Positions 14,801 to 29,800 are shown, numbered from the stretch's first letter. The stretch: DNA of 64,000 nucleotides from Sipunculus nudus (GCA_026874595.1 CM049308.1:96022624-96086623); one strand, 5' to 3'. Numbers and translations are program-made. Notes: generated by a model not told the origin, from the sequence alone.

Positions 14801-17800
14801 TGCCTTGTTACAGGCTGGACGGCCGGACGACGGACAAAGGACCACGACTATAGCTCAGATGACTTACAGTCACCTGAGCTAAAAATCAGTAGGGTCCTTG
14901 CTTTTTTGGTGGGCCATATATACATTAAGTTTAAAATCCATATGTGAATCCAAACTGGATTATGAAACATTTTGGAAATCAACGCATGTACAGATGACTC
15001 CTAGGACCTTGACCTTTGACCTTGTGACCCCATTTGGGAAAGGGATATTTGCCTATTGGCAAGTGAGCTGTATGTGTAAGATAGAACCTCTGGTATGAAA
15101 GGTTTTGCTTAAAATGCATCCACAATCTTTTTAAAGATGTGGGGACTGTGACCTTGACCTCTGACCTCATGTCCCTAAATGAGGAAGGATGTCTGTTTTA
15201 GTGTTGGGCCATATAAAAGTCCAGTTTGAAATCCATATGTAAATCCCTACTGTAGTTATCATCTTGAAATGAATATGTGGACAGATGGCTCCTGTGACCT
15301 TGACTTTTGAACCTGTGACCCCAAGATTGATAGAGATGTTTCCCTGTTGGCAGGTGTCATATATGTGTAAGATGGAAAGACTGGCATGGAAAGTTTGACT
15401 GAAAATGCATCCACAAAGTTTTTGTAATTTTTGTGAGTCCTGACACCTTGACAGTTGACCTCATGACCCCAAAATCAATAGGGTTTTTGCTTTAATGGTG
15501 GGCCTTTCATACATTAAGTTTGAAATCCATATGTGAATCCCAAGTGGAGTTATCATCGGAAAATGAATTGTGGACAGATGGATGGACAGACCGACGGACA
15601 GGGTGATTACTATAGGGTACCTGCTTCTATTGAAGGCCCTAATAAAATACTACAAAAAGATATATAATTAAAATATGCTTGTTAAAAATGATACGTCTAA
15701 GAGGTTTTCTTAAAGTGAAAAAGGAGAGTTCATATTTGATGTGACTTAGAAGAAGTCCATTCTGTAACATGGAGATGAAGATCTGAAGGGTCTATTGGCA
15801 TATGTAACAGTCCATGACTTGGAAGGTTCTACTTTACAACTTGTACACAAGAGATGGAACTTAGAGCACGTGTTGGTTGGTACAACTCAACTAGTTCACC
15901 AATATACTTGGGGGAAGAATACGTAGTGATTTTAAAGTATATAATCAGGGCTTTCAAGAGTGTGTGAATAAGTGTCAGAGACACGCTATACCGGTCCTAT
16001 CCCCACACATCCCACTGGATGCGTGTTTTCTGGTTGCATTACCTCAAGATCATAGCCTCAGTGGGCAAGCTCAGCACAGCTCACTTACCGGACTACATCT
16101 TCATCTTGTGAGCTGTTGATGCAATCTAGGTGTTATAATCAGTCTCGGTGATTTTCGTAAAGCTACATTTTACTAGTTTTTATTATAAGCTGAGCCTGAT
16201 TTCAAATGAATGATGTACATAAGTTGTAACAGATGATAATTTTTTTTAAAATAAAGCTAAAATTATGCAATGTGTTGTGTTTTTCTAGAAATATATATAG
16301 AAATATATAGAAAATATTAGAATATTGATTTGACTTGATGCAGACTCTCCAATATCTTGATCCAGGCATCCTGGACATCCCAAAAAATGCCCTATTGAAA
16401 GCCCTGATATAATAAATCCTTATATTGAAAACTATACTTCATGAGTAGCCAAGTAGCTCTCATCTTACTCAGCTATCTCACTGCTGGTTTATAAAACAAC
16501 CTTGCACAGGTCTCTAAACTATTAATGATCCAGTCTTGTACATATCTCTAAACTATCTAATGATCAAGCCTTGTACAGATCTCTAACCCATTAATGATCC
16601 AATCTTGTACAGATCTCTCAACTATTAATGATCCAATCTTGTACAGATCTCTAAACTATCTAATGATCAAGCCTTGTACAGATCTCTAACCCATTAATGA
16701 TCCAATCTTGTACAGATCTCTCAACTATTAATGATCCAATCTTGTACAGATCTCTAAACTATCTAATGATCAAGCCTTGTACAGATCTCTAACCCATTAA
16801 TGATCCAATCTTGTACAGATCTCTCACCTATTATTGATCCAATCCTGTACAGATCTCTAACCCATTAATGATCCAATCTTGTACAGATCTCTCACCTATT
16901 ATTGATCCAATCCTGTACAAATCTCTTACCTTCTAATGATCCAATCTGGTACAGATCTCTAACCCATCAATGATCCAATCTGGTACAGATCTCTAACCCA
17001 TTAATGATCTGATCTTGTACATATCTCTTCCCTATTAATGATCCAATCTTGCACAGATCTCTAACCCATTAATGATCCAAACTTGTACAGATCTCTAACC
17101 CATTAATTATCCAATCTGGTACAGATCTCTAACCCATTAATTATCCAATCTGGTACAGATCTCTAACCCATTAATGATCCAAACTTGTACAAATCTCTAA
17201 TCTATTAATGATCCCATCTTGTGCAGACCTCTAACCCATTAATATCCAATCTTGGACAGATCTCTAACCCATTAATGATCCAATCTTGTACAGAACTCCA
17301 ACTCATTAATTATCTAATCTTGTACAGATCTATAACCTATTAACCTTTGACTACTAACCTGATTTTTTCAAACAACCATGGTGACTGGGAAATAGGTATG
17401 ACTTCTGTTTTCTGTATCACGTATGATCCTAAATCAGACACTGAGTTAAAACTGTCACCTTAATCCCAGTCCAAAAATAAATCTAATATCAGATATGGCA
17501 TAGTATATCCAGACAAGGCCCCTCTAAAACATGCCCTCTTCTTCTGAAGCATATATTGACACTTTACAAAGCCAAGGCCACCAGGGTCAAGGTCACAATT
17601 CTTTAAATTTGTCCAACAACTTGGTGGATACAAATTGTGAATCAAATTAGGTGAAAAAATATACCACACTTCAAAAAGTTTTGGGATTCACAAAACTCCT
17701 AATTATCTGCAGATTTTAACTTGAAAACCAAGGTCAAGGTGACTAGTATTTACAAAAAATCTGAGATCTATGTGGAAACAATTTTTGTGTCAAAAAGACA

Positions 17801-20800
17801 GAAAAATAAGCAGTACTGAAACAGTTAGGGGGTTCACAACATTTTTTATAAATTTGCAGATTTCAAACATGTCTGTGATCTTGGTGAAAACAATTTGTGT
17901 GTCGAATCTGAAAAAAATGGGGTATTTCAAAAGTTAAAGGGTTCACAAAAATCCTATATATCGTCATATATGACACTGAAGGTTAAGGTCAAGGTCACTG
18001 TTTTTTTTAAGGTGCGAAAACAAGTAAAGGAAATAGGTGGCACTACCAATCTTCAAGACAAAGCTAAAAGCTATCCACGACCTTCGGTCAACCTGGCTTT
18101 TGGACTAATCCATGCAACATTTCTTGAAATATTTAAGATTTTGTGCAATTTTTCACAAAAAAAGGATTTCAAGGTCAAAGTCACTCTCCTAATAATGGTC
18201 ATGACCCCATTTTTAACAAGGGACCCATGGGTCACTGTGCTCAGCTGAAGTCCACCTTAAAGGTAAAAATCTAAAGTAATACCAAATGGAGATAAAGTCT
18301 AAGAGGAAAAGGTAATACCACAGGCCATTGCTGGTTGACATGATTGGTTTGTTTTGATGAGTAAGAAATTGTTGCAGTTAATATTTTGTGGCCAAACCAT
18401 GCATTTCCTTATGTTAAAATTGAAGCATGTGAGTAGTTTGTGAACATGAGATGTTTATTCAAAATGATCATTTGTTTGCCTTTTTTTAAAAATTGTTTAC
18501 TGTAGGTAGTTTACACATTTGTTCAATTGGATCTATTTTTTTATAATTTATATATTATTAGATATATGTATTTTTTATTTTATAAAATGTACACAACTGA
18601 AGTATAACTAATGTCCCCTGGTGCAAGGACATGGTTTTGGGGATAGGAAGGGGGGCGGGGTGGAATGATGGGAGTTACAACATCTCTGTATTATTATGGT
18701 GAATATACATAGGATTTTCACTTAATTCAACAATGCTTACAGGATAAAAAAGTTCAAGAAAAATAACATATGAAGTTTCAATTATTTCTTAATTTTTTAT
18801 TTTATCAAATTGATTTAAAATTTCATATTAGCAATATTACACAACTGAATATATAAGTTGCTTTCAGATTTCAGACTTAAATCCATACACATACAGCATA
18901 TGAAAGTTATTTCAACAGTGCTTATAGGAAAAAAATCATAATTAATATATACTTTACGATTACAGAGAGATGATGGACAGACAGAGCTGACCACTTTATG
19001 CTCTATTCTCCTGCAGTAAGACTATGTTTCAATTAGATCTCAATTATTTCTAATCCAATTATTTTTTAAATTAAATAAATTTTACACATTTGCAATAAAA
19101 ACTAATGTCCCAGTGCACAGGAGCAAAGGAATCAATGGCAGCAATGGGGGGGGGGGGGAATGGTGGGATTTACAAACTTCTGCATATACATAAAGGGCAA
19201 ACAAAGCCTGATCTCCATTTCTGCTAAGGCACGAAAATAATGAACAAATGTTTGTATGAGATCCTAATTTTTTTTATCACATCAATTTTTTATTTTATTT
19301 TAAGTTTATAATTCTATTCATTTCCAATGTAACATATATATAAGGTATATATAAAGTTGATTCATAATTTAAATTGCATTATCACAAAACTCAGTCTTGA
19401 GAAATGACAATCATGAGATGGTTCAGTCAATTTTGCTTAAATTTTGCTTTCTGACAGGAAACATGAACAGGTCCTATCCTTCCTATCTATGGTTAGGTAC
19501 AGGGACCTTGATTCTATCAAGTACTGATCTCTAATGTTAAGACATATCACTGACATACAAGGTGGCTTATTCTTGTGAAGATATGACGGATCCCTCTCCC
19601 CAGAAACCTACATATAGGAGGAGGGGCGGTGAGTCAGACTGGTAATCCTCATACCCCTGGAGGTCTTCCAGCTGGTCTGTGCATCCTCCCTGTAGATATT
19701 TACTCTGTGTAAATTACATATCATATTCAGGTTTGTCTGGATGTAATAAAATGTCTTTATCATTGTATACCACACCTGGCAAACTACTTACAATATATTT
19801 CTGTGCAACAATTACTTTCAAACAAGATTTACTTTCAAATACCCGGCTCCCTATTTTGTGTTATCCTGTTTAAACCCTAGTTTCCTGAGACTGAGTCGCC
19901 CCAGGTTCCAGCTGGATGTGCCGCTATTGTCTTCTGTTATAGATTTACATTACAGACAATGCTTGGTTATAAATATTGCACAGGTTCTACCACTAAGACA
20001 GGTATTACAGGTGTTCTGTTGCTGTTCCTGGGAGCCTGGATTTAATGTTGGATTATCAGGTGTACCTCGACTTGTGACCCTGTGGTGGTGATGCTTAGCC
20101 ACAAAAGAATTAACAATTAATAATAATGTCAAACATAATTAGTAATATCAACACAAAACTCAAAATGAATACCTACATTTTAATACTAAAGTACTGTAGT
20201 CTATTCACAAAAGCCCATCAAAGATTATTAGACAGCCTGCTTAATGCCTTAAAAATGAGCTTTCCTATTTTGAGTTTAGTTCTTTTCTTTCAATAAAATG
20301 TCTCTCAGAAATTAATTTTATGTCCGTAAAATTGACATAAGACATTAAAATACACTCCCTTTGAGAAGCAGAGTGACTGTAAGATCCCTATCAGACATGA
20401 CACACTGGCTGGGAGTCTATCAGACATGGCACACTGGCTCAGAGTCTATCAGACATGACACTCTGGCTGGGAGGTCTATCAGACATGACAAAATGGCTGG
20501 GAGTCTATCAGACATGACACTCTGGTTGGGAGGTCTATCAGTCATGACAATCTGGCTGGGAGGCCTATCAGACATGACAAAATGGCTGGGAGTCTATCAG
20601 ACATGACACTCTGGCTGGGAGGTCTATCAGACATGACAATATGGCTGGGAGTCTATCAGACATGACAATATGGCTGGGAGGTCTATCAGACATGACACTC
20701 TGGCTGGGAGGTCTATCAGACATGACAGAATGGCTGGGAGTCTATCAGACATGACACTCTGGTTGGGAGGTCTATCAGACATGACAAAATGGCTGGGAGT

Positions 20801-23800
20801 CTATCAGACATGACACTCTGGTTGGGAGGTCTATCAGACATGGCACTCTGGCTGGGAGGTCTATCAGACATGACAAAATGGCTGGGAGTCTATCAGACAT
20901 GACACTCTGGTTGGGAGGTCTATCAGACATGACAATCTGGCTGGGAGACTATTTCCTATACATCTAGTAGGGACTCACACTCTCGCCTGGGGTTTATTTC
21001 AAAAGGAATCTATTTAAACATAAACTTTTCAACATACATCAGACAAACTTATTCTCACTACAGGGAGTACAATTAATTTTTGATCCCTATCAGCTATTAA
21101 TTAAGCTCTGTCCTGGGAGTCTAGTTCTTTTATCATCCCTATCTGCTATATCTTAAGCTCTGTCCTGGGAGTCTAGTTCTTTTATTATCCCTATCTGCTA
21201 TAACGTAAGCTCTGTCAAGTAAGTCTAGTTCTTTTATGATCCCTATCTGCTATAACCTAAGCTCTGTCAAGTAAGTCTAGTTCTTTTATGATCCCTATCT
21301 GCTATAACCTAAGCTCTGTCAAGTAAGTCTAGTTCTTTTATGATCCCTATCTGCTATAACTTAAGCTCTGTCCTGGGAGTCTAGTTCTTTTATGATCCCT
21401 ATCTGCTATAATGTAAGCTCTGTCAAGTAAGTCTAGTTCTTTTATGATCCCTATCTGCTATAACTTAAGCTCTGTCCTGGGAGTCTAGTTCTTTTATGAT
21501 CCCTATCTGCTATAACGTAAGCTCTGTTCTGTAAGTCTAGTTCTTTTATGATCCCTATCTGCTATAACGTAAGCTCTGTCCTGGGAGTCTAGTTCTTTTA
21601 TGATCCCTATCTGCTATAACGTAAGCTCTGTCAAGTAAGTCTAGTTCTTTTATCATCCCTATCTGCTATAACTTAAGCTCTGTCAAGTAAGTCTAGTTCT
21701 TTTATCATCCCTATCTGCTATATCTTAAGCTCTGTCCTGGGAGTCTAGTTCTTTTATGATCCCTATCTGCTATAACGTAAGCTCTGTCAAGTAAGTCTAG
21801 TTCTTTTATGATCCCTATCTGCTATAACGTAAGCTCTGTCAAGTAAGTCTAGTTCTTTTATCATCCCTATCTGCTATATCTTAAGCTCTGTCAAGTAAGT
21901 CTAGTTCTTTTATTATCCCTATCTGCTATAATGTAAGCTCTGTCAAGTAAGTCTAGTTCTTTTATTATCCCTATCTGCTATAATGTAAGCTCTGTCAAGT
22001 AAGTCTAGTTCTTTTATCATCCCTATCTGCTATATCTTAAGCTCTGTCCTGGGAGTCTAGTTCTTTTATGATCCCTATCTGCTATAATGTAAGCTCTGTT
22101 CTGTAAGTCTAGTTCTTTTATGATCCCTATCTGCTATAACGTAAGCTCTGTCAAGTAAGTCTAGTTCTTTTATCATCCCTATCTGCTATATCTTAAGCTC
22201 TGTCAAGTAAGTCTAGTTCTTTTATTATCCCTATCTGCTATAATGTAAGCTCTGTCAAGTAAGTCTAGTTCTTTTATTATCCCTATCTGCTATAATGTAA
22301 GCTCTGTCAAGTAAGTCTAGTTCTTTTATTATCCCTATCTGCTATAATGTAAGCTCTGTCAAGTAAGTCTAGTTCTTTTATCATCCCTATCTGCTATAAC
22401 GTAAGCTCTGTCAAGTAAGTCTAGTTCTTTTATGATCCCTATCTGCTATAACGTAAGCTCTGTCAAGTAAGTCTAGTTCTTTTATCATCCCTATCTGCTA
22501 TATCTTAAGCTCTGTCAAGTAAGTCTAGTTCTTTTATGATCCCTATCTGCTATAACGTAAGCTCTGTCAAGTAAGTCTAGTTCTTTTATCATCCCTATCT
22601 GCTATATCTTAAGCTCTGTCAAGTAAGTCTAGTTCTTTTATGATCCCTATCTGCTATAACGTAAGCTCTGTCAAGTAAGTCTAGTTCTTTTATGATCCCT
22701 ATCTGCTATAACGTAAGCTCTGTCAAGTAAGTCTAGTTCTTTTATCATCCCTATCTGCTATATCTTAAGCTCTGTCAAGTAAGTCTAGTTCTTTTATGAT
22801 CCCTATCTGCTATAACGTAAGCTCTGTCAAGTAAGTCTAGTTCTTTTATCATCCCTATCTGCTATATCTTAAGCTCTGTCAAGTAAGTCTAGTTCTTTTA
22901 TGATCCCTATCTGCTATAACGTAAGCTCTGTCAAGTAAGTCTAGTTCTTTTATCATCCCTATCTGCTATATCTTAAGCTCTGTCAAGTAAGTCTAGTTCT
23001 TTTATGATCCCTATCTGCTATAACGTAAGCTCTGTCAAGTAAGTCTAGTTCTTTTATGATCCCTATCTGCTATAACGTAAGCTCTGTCAAGTAAGTCTAG
23101 TTCTTTTATGATCCCTATCTGCTATAACGTAAGCTCTGTCAAGTAAGTCTAGTTCTTTTATCATCCCTATCTGCTATAACGTAAGCTCTGTCAAGTAAGT
23201 CTAGTTCTTTTATGATCCCTATCTGCTATAACGTAAGCTCTGTCAAGTAAGTCTAGTTCTTTTATGATCCCTATCTGCTATAACGTAAGCTCTGTCAAGT
23301 AAGTCTAGTTCTTTTATGATCCCTATCTGCTATAACGTAAGCTCTGTCAAGTAAGTCTAGTTCTTTTATGATCCCTATCTGCTATAACGTAAGCTCTGTC
23401 AAGTAAGTCTAGTTCTTTTATGATCCCTATCTGCTATAACGTAAGCTCTGTCAAGTAAGTCTAGTTCTTTTATGATCCCTATCTGCTATAACGTAAGCTC
23501 TGTCAAGTAAGTCTAGTTCTTTTATGATCCCTATCTGCTATAACGTAAGCTCTGTCAAGTAAGTCTAGTTCTTTTATGATCCCTATCTGCTATAACGTAA
23601 GCTCTGTCAAGTAAGTCTAGTTCTTTTATCATCCCTATCTGCTATAACGTAAGCTCTGTCAAGTAAGTCTAGTTCTTTTATGATCCCTATCTGCTATAAC
23701 GTAAGCTCTGTCAAGTAAGTCTAGTTCTTTTATGATCCCTATCTGCTATAACGTAAGCTCTGTCAAGTAAGTCTAGTTCTTTTATGATCCCTATCTGCTA

Positions 23801-26800
23801 TAACGTAAGCTCTGTCAAGTAAGTCTAGTTCTTTTATGATCCCTATCTGCTATAACGTAAGCTCTGTCAAGTAAGTCTAGTTCTTTTATGATCCCTATCT
23901 GCTATAACGTAAGCTCTGTCAAGTAAGTCTAGTTCTTTTATGATCCCTATCTGCTATAACGTAAGCTCTGTCAAGTAAGTCTAGTTCTTTTATGATCCCT
24001 ATCTGCTATAACGTAAGCTCTGTCAAGTAAGTCTAGTTCTTTTATGATCCCTATCTGCTATAACGTAAGCTCTGTCAAGTAAGTCTAGTTCTTTTATCAT
24101 CCCTATCTGCTATATCTTAAGCTCTGTCAAGTAAGTCTAGTTCTTTTATGATCCCTATCTGCTATAACGTAAGCTCTGTCAAGTAAGTCTAGTTCTTTTA
24201 TGATCCCTATCTGCTATAACGTAAGCTCTGTCAAGTAAGTCTAGTTCTTTTATCATCCCTATCTGCTATATCTTAAGCTCTGTCAAGTAAGTCTAGTTCT
24301 TTTATGATCCCTATCTGCTATAACGTAAGCTCTGTCAAGTAAGTCTAGTTCTTTTATGATCCCTATCTGCTATAACGTAAGCTCTGTCAAGTAAGTCTAG
24401 TTCTTTTATCATCCCTATCTGCTATATCTTAAGCTCTGTCAAGTAAGTCTAGTTCTTTTATGATCCCTATCTGCTATAACGTAAGCTCTGTCAAGTAAGT
24501 CTAGTTCTTTTATCATCCCTATCTGCTATATCTTAAGCTCTGTCAAGTAAGTCTAGTTCTTTTATCATCCCTATCTGCTATAACGTAAGCTCTGTCAAGT
24601 AAGTCTAGTTCTTTTATGATCCCTATCTGCTATAACGTAAGCTCTGTCAAGTAAGTCTAGTTCTTTTATCATCCCTATCTGCTATATCTTAAGCTCTGTC
24701 AAGTAAGTCTAGTTCTTTTATGATCCCTATCTGCTATAACGTAAGCTCTGTCAAGTAAGTCTAGTTCTTTTATCATCCCTATCTGCTATATCTTAAGCTC
24801 TGTCAAGTAAGTCTAGTTCTTTTATGATCCCTATCTGCTATAACGTAAGCTCTGTCAAGTAAGTCTAGTTCTTTTATCATCCCTATCTGCTATATCTTAA
24901 GCTCTGTCAAGTAAGTCTAGTTCTTTTATGATCCCTATCTGCTATAACGTAAGCTCTGTCAAGTAAGTCTAGTTCTTTTATGATCCCTATCTGCTATAAT
25001 GTAAGCTCTGTTCTGTAAGTCTAGTTCTTTTATCATCCCTATCTGCTATATCTTAAGCTCTGTCAAGTAAGTCTAGTTCTTTTATTATCCCTATCTGCTA
25101 TAATGTAAGCTCTGTCAAGTAAGTCTAGTTCTTTTATTATCCCTATCTGCTATAATGTAAGCTCTGTCAAGTAAGTCTAGTTCTTTTATCATCCCTATCT
25201 GCTATATCTTAAGCTCTGTCCTGGGAGTCTAGTTCTTTTATGATCCCTATCTGCTATAATGTAAGCTCTGTTCTGTAAGTCTAGTTCTTTTATGATCCCT
25301 ATCTGCTATAACGTAAGCTCTGTCAAGTAAGTCTAGTTCTTTTATCATCCCTATCTGCTATATCTTAAGCTCTGTCAAGTAAGTCTAGTTCTTTTATTAT
25401 CCCTATCTGCTATAATGTAAGCTCTGTCAAGTAAGTCTAGTTCTTTTATTATCCCTATCTGCTATAATGTAAGCTCTGTCAAGTAAGTCTAGTTCTTTTA
25501 TCATCCCTATCTGCTATATCTTAAGCTCTGTCCTGGGAGTCTAGTTCTTTTATGATCCCTATCTGCTATAATGTAAGCTCTGTTCTGTAAGTCTAGTTCT
25601 TTTATGATCCCTATCTGCTATAACGTAAGCTCTGTCAAGTAAGTCTAGTTCTTTTATCATCCCTATCTGCTATATCTTAAGCTCTGTCAAGTAAGTCTAG
25701 TTCTTTTATTATCCCTATCTGCTATAATGTAAGCTCTGTCAAGTAAGTCTAGTTCTTTTATTATCCCTATCTGCTATAATGTAAGCTCTGTCAAGTAAGT
25801 CTAGTTCTTTTATTATCCCTATCTGCTATAATGTAAGCTCTGTCAAGTAAGTCTAGTTCTTTTATGATCCCTATCTGCTATAACTTAAGCTCTGTCCTGG
25901 GAGTCTAGTTCTTTTATGATCCCTATCTGCTATAATGTAAGCTCTGTCAAGTAAGTCTAGTTCTTTTATTATCCCTATCTGCTATATCTTAAGCTCTGTC
26001 CTGGGAGTCTAGTTCTTTTATGATCCCTATCTGCTATAATGTAAGCTCTGTCAAGTAAGTCTAGTTCTTTTATGATCCCTATCTGCTATAACTTAAGCTC
26101 TGTCCTGGGAGTCTAGTTCTTTTATGATCCCTATCTGCTATAATGTAAGCTCTGTCAAGTAAGTCTAGTTCTTTTATTATCCCTATCTGCTATATCTTAA
26201 GCTCTGTCCTGGGAGTCTAGTTCTTTTATGATCCCTATCTGCTATAATGTAAGCTCTGTCAAGTAAGTCTAGTTCTTTTATGATCCCTATCTGCTATAAT
26301 GTAAGCTCTGTCAAGTAAGTCTAGTTCTTTTATGATCCCTATCTGCTATAACTTAAGCTCTGTCCTGGGAGTCTAGTTCTTTTATGATCCCTATCTGCTA
26401 TAATGTAAGCTCTGTCAAGTAAGTCTAGTTCTTTTATGATCCCTATCTGCTATAATGTAAGCTCTGTCAAGTAAGTCTAGTTCTTTTATGATCCCTATCT
26501 GCTATAATGTAAGCTCTGTCAAGTAAGTCTAGTTCTTTTATTATCCCTATCTGCTATATCTTAAGCTCTGTCCTGGGAGTCTAGTTCTTTTATGATCCCT
26601 ATCTGCTATAATGTAAGCTCTGTCAAGTAAGTCTAGTTCTTTTATGATCCCTATCTGCTATAATGTAAGCTCTGTCAAGTAAGTCTAGTTCTTTTATGAT
26701 CCCTATCTGCTATAACTTAAGCTCTGTCCTGGGAGTCTAGTTCTTTTATGATCCCTATCTGCTATAATGTAAGCTCTGTCAAGTAAGTCTAGTTCTTTTA

Positions 26801-29800
26801 TGATCCCTATCTGCTATAATGTAAGCTCTGTCAAGTAAGTCTAGTTCTTTTATGATCCCTATCTGCTATAACTTAAGCTCTGTCCTGGGAGTCTAGTTCT
26901 TTTATGATCCCTATCTGCTATAACGTAAGCTCTGTTCTGTAAGTCTAGTTCTTTTATTATCCCTATCTGCTATATCTTAAGCTCTGTCCTGGGAGTCTAG
27001 TTCTTTTATGATCCCTATCTGCTATAATGTAAGCTCTGTCAAGTAAGTCTAGTTCTTTTATGATCCCTATCTGCTATAATGTAAGCTCTGTCAAGTAAGT
27101 CTAGTTCTTTTATGATCCCTATCTGCTATAACTTAAGCTCTGTCCTGGGAGTCTAGTTCTTTTATGATCCCTATCTGCTATAACGTAAGCTCTGTTCTGT
27201 AAGTCTAGTTCTTTTATTATCCCCATCTGCTATAACTTAAGCTCTGTCAAGTAAGTCTAGTTCTTTTATTATCCCCATCTGCTATAACGTAAGCTCTGTC
27301 AAGTAAGTCTAGTTCTTTTATGATCCCTATCTGCTATAACTTAAGCTCTGTTCTGTAAGTCTAGTTCTTTTATGATCCCTATCTGCTATAACTTAAGCTC
27401 TGTCCTGGGAGTCTAGTTCTTTTATGATCCCTATCTGCTATAATGTAAGCTCTGTCAAGTAAGTCTAGTTCTTTTATGATCCCTATCTGCTATAATGTAA
27501 GCTCTGTCAAGTAAGTCTAGTTCTTTTATGATCCCTATCTGCTATAACTTAAGCTCTGTCCTGGGAGTCTAGTTCTTTTATGATCCCTATCTGCTATAAT
27601 GTAAGCTCTGTCAAGTAAGTCTAGTTCTTTTATGATCCCTATCTGCTATAACTTAAGCTCTGTCCTGGGAGTCTAGTTCTTTTATGATCCCTATCTGCTA
27701 TAACGTAAGCTCTGTTCTGTAAGTCTAGTTCTTTTATTATCCCTATCTGCTATATCTTAAGCTCTGTCCTGGGAGTCTAGTTCTTTTATGATCCCTATCT
27801 GCTATAATGTAAGCTCTGTCAAGTAAGTCTAGTTCTTTTATGATCCCTATCTGCTATAATGTAAGCTCTGTCAAGTAAGTCTAGTTCTTTTATGATCCCT
27901 ATCTGCTATAACTTAAGCTCTGTCCTGGGAGTCTAGTTCTTTTATGATCCCTATCTGCTATAACGTAAGCTCTGTTCTGTAAGTCTAGTTCTTTTATTAT
28001 CCCCATCTGCTATAACTTAAGCTCTGTCAAGTAAGTCTAGTTCTTTTATTATCCCCATCTGCTATAACGTAAGCTCTGTCAAGTAAGTCTAGTTCTTTTA
28101 TGATCCCTATCTGCTATAACTTAAGCTCTGTTCTGTAAGTCTAGTTCTTTTATGATCCCTATCTGCTATAACTTAAGCTCTGTCCTGGGAGTCTAGTTCT
28201 TTTATGATCCCTATCTGCTATAATGTAAGCTCTGTCAAGTAAGTCTAGTTCTTTTATTATCCCTATCTGCTATAACTTAAGCTCTGTCAAGTAAGTCTAG
28301 TTCTTTTATTTTCCCTATCTGCTATAACTTAAGCTCTGACCTGGGAGTCTAGTTCTTTAATATCCCTATCTGCTATAACGTAAGCTCTGTCAAGTAAGTC
28401 TAGTTCTTTTATTATCCCCATCTGCTATAACTTAAGCTCTGTCCTGTAAGTCTAATTCTTTTATGATCCCTATCAGCTATTAATTAAACTCTGTCCAGGG
28501 AGTCTAGATCTTTTATGATCCCTATCAGCTATTAATTAAACTCTGTCCAGGGAGTCTAGTTCTTTTATGATCCCTATCAGCTATAACTTAAGCTGTCTTG
28601 GGAGTCTAGCTCCTCTATGTTCCCTATCAACCATGAACTTATAGTCCCTCCTTGGGGTCTAGCTCCTTTATGGTCCATATCAACCATGAACTTACAGTCC
28701 CTCCTGGGAGTCTAGCTCCTCTATGTTCCCTATCAACCATGAACTTACAGTCCCTCCTGGGAATCTAGCTCCTCTATGTTCCCTATCAACCATGAACTTA
28801 AAGTCCCTCCTTGGGGTCTAGCTCCTTTATGTTCCATATCAACCATGAACTTACAGTCCCTCCTGGGAGTCTAGCTCCTCTATGTTCCCTATCAACCATG
28901 AACTTACAGTCCCTCCTGGGAGTCTAGCTCCTTTATGTTCCCTATCAACCCATGACTTTACAGTCCCTCCTGGGAGTCTAGCTATTTTATTTTCCCTATC
29001 AACCCATGACTTTACAGTCCCTCCTGGGAGTCTAGCTCCTTTATGTTCCCTATCAACCCATGACTTTACAGTCCCTCCTGGGAATCTAGCTCCTCTATGT
29101 TCCCTATCAACCATGAACTTAAAGTCCCTCCTTGGGGTCTAGTTCCTTTATGTTCCCTATCAACCATGAACTTACAGTCCCTCCTGGGAGTCTAGCTCCT
29201 CTATGTTCCCTTTCAACCTTGAACTTACAGTCCCTCCTGGGAGTCTAGCTCCTTTATGTTCCCTATCAACCCATGACTTTACAGTCCCTCCTGGGAGTCT
29301 AGCTCCTCTATGTTCCCTTTCAACCTTGAACTTACAGTCCCTCCTGGGAGTCTAGCTCCTCTATGTTCCCTATCAACCATGAACTTACAGTCCCTCCAGG
29401 GAGTCTAGCTCCTTTATGTTCCCTAACAACCCATGACTTTACAGTCCCTCCTGGGAGTCTAGCTCCTTTATGTTCCCTAACAACCCATGACTTTACAGTC
29501 CCTCCTGGGAGTCTAGCTCCTTTATGTTCCCTATCAACCCATGACTTTACAGTCCCTCCTGGGAGTCTAGCTCCTCTATGTTCCCTTTCAACCTTGAACT
29601 TACAGTCCCTCCTGGGAGTCTAGCTCCTCTATGTTCCCTATCAACCATGAACTTACAGTCCCTCCAGGGAGTCTAGCTCCTTTATGTTCCCTAACAACCC
29701 ATGACTTTACAGTCCCTCCTGGGAGTCTAGCTCCTTTATGTTCCCTAACAACCCATGACTTTACAGTCCCTCCTGGGAGTCTAGCTCCTCTATGTTCCCT

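Noticed and set aside
21070-28600. CRISPR array
   Set aside because: Regular repeats, but the whole unit repeats with no unique spacers, and the DNA is clearly from an animal.
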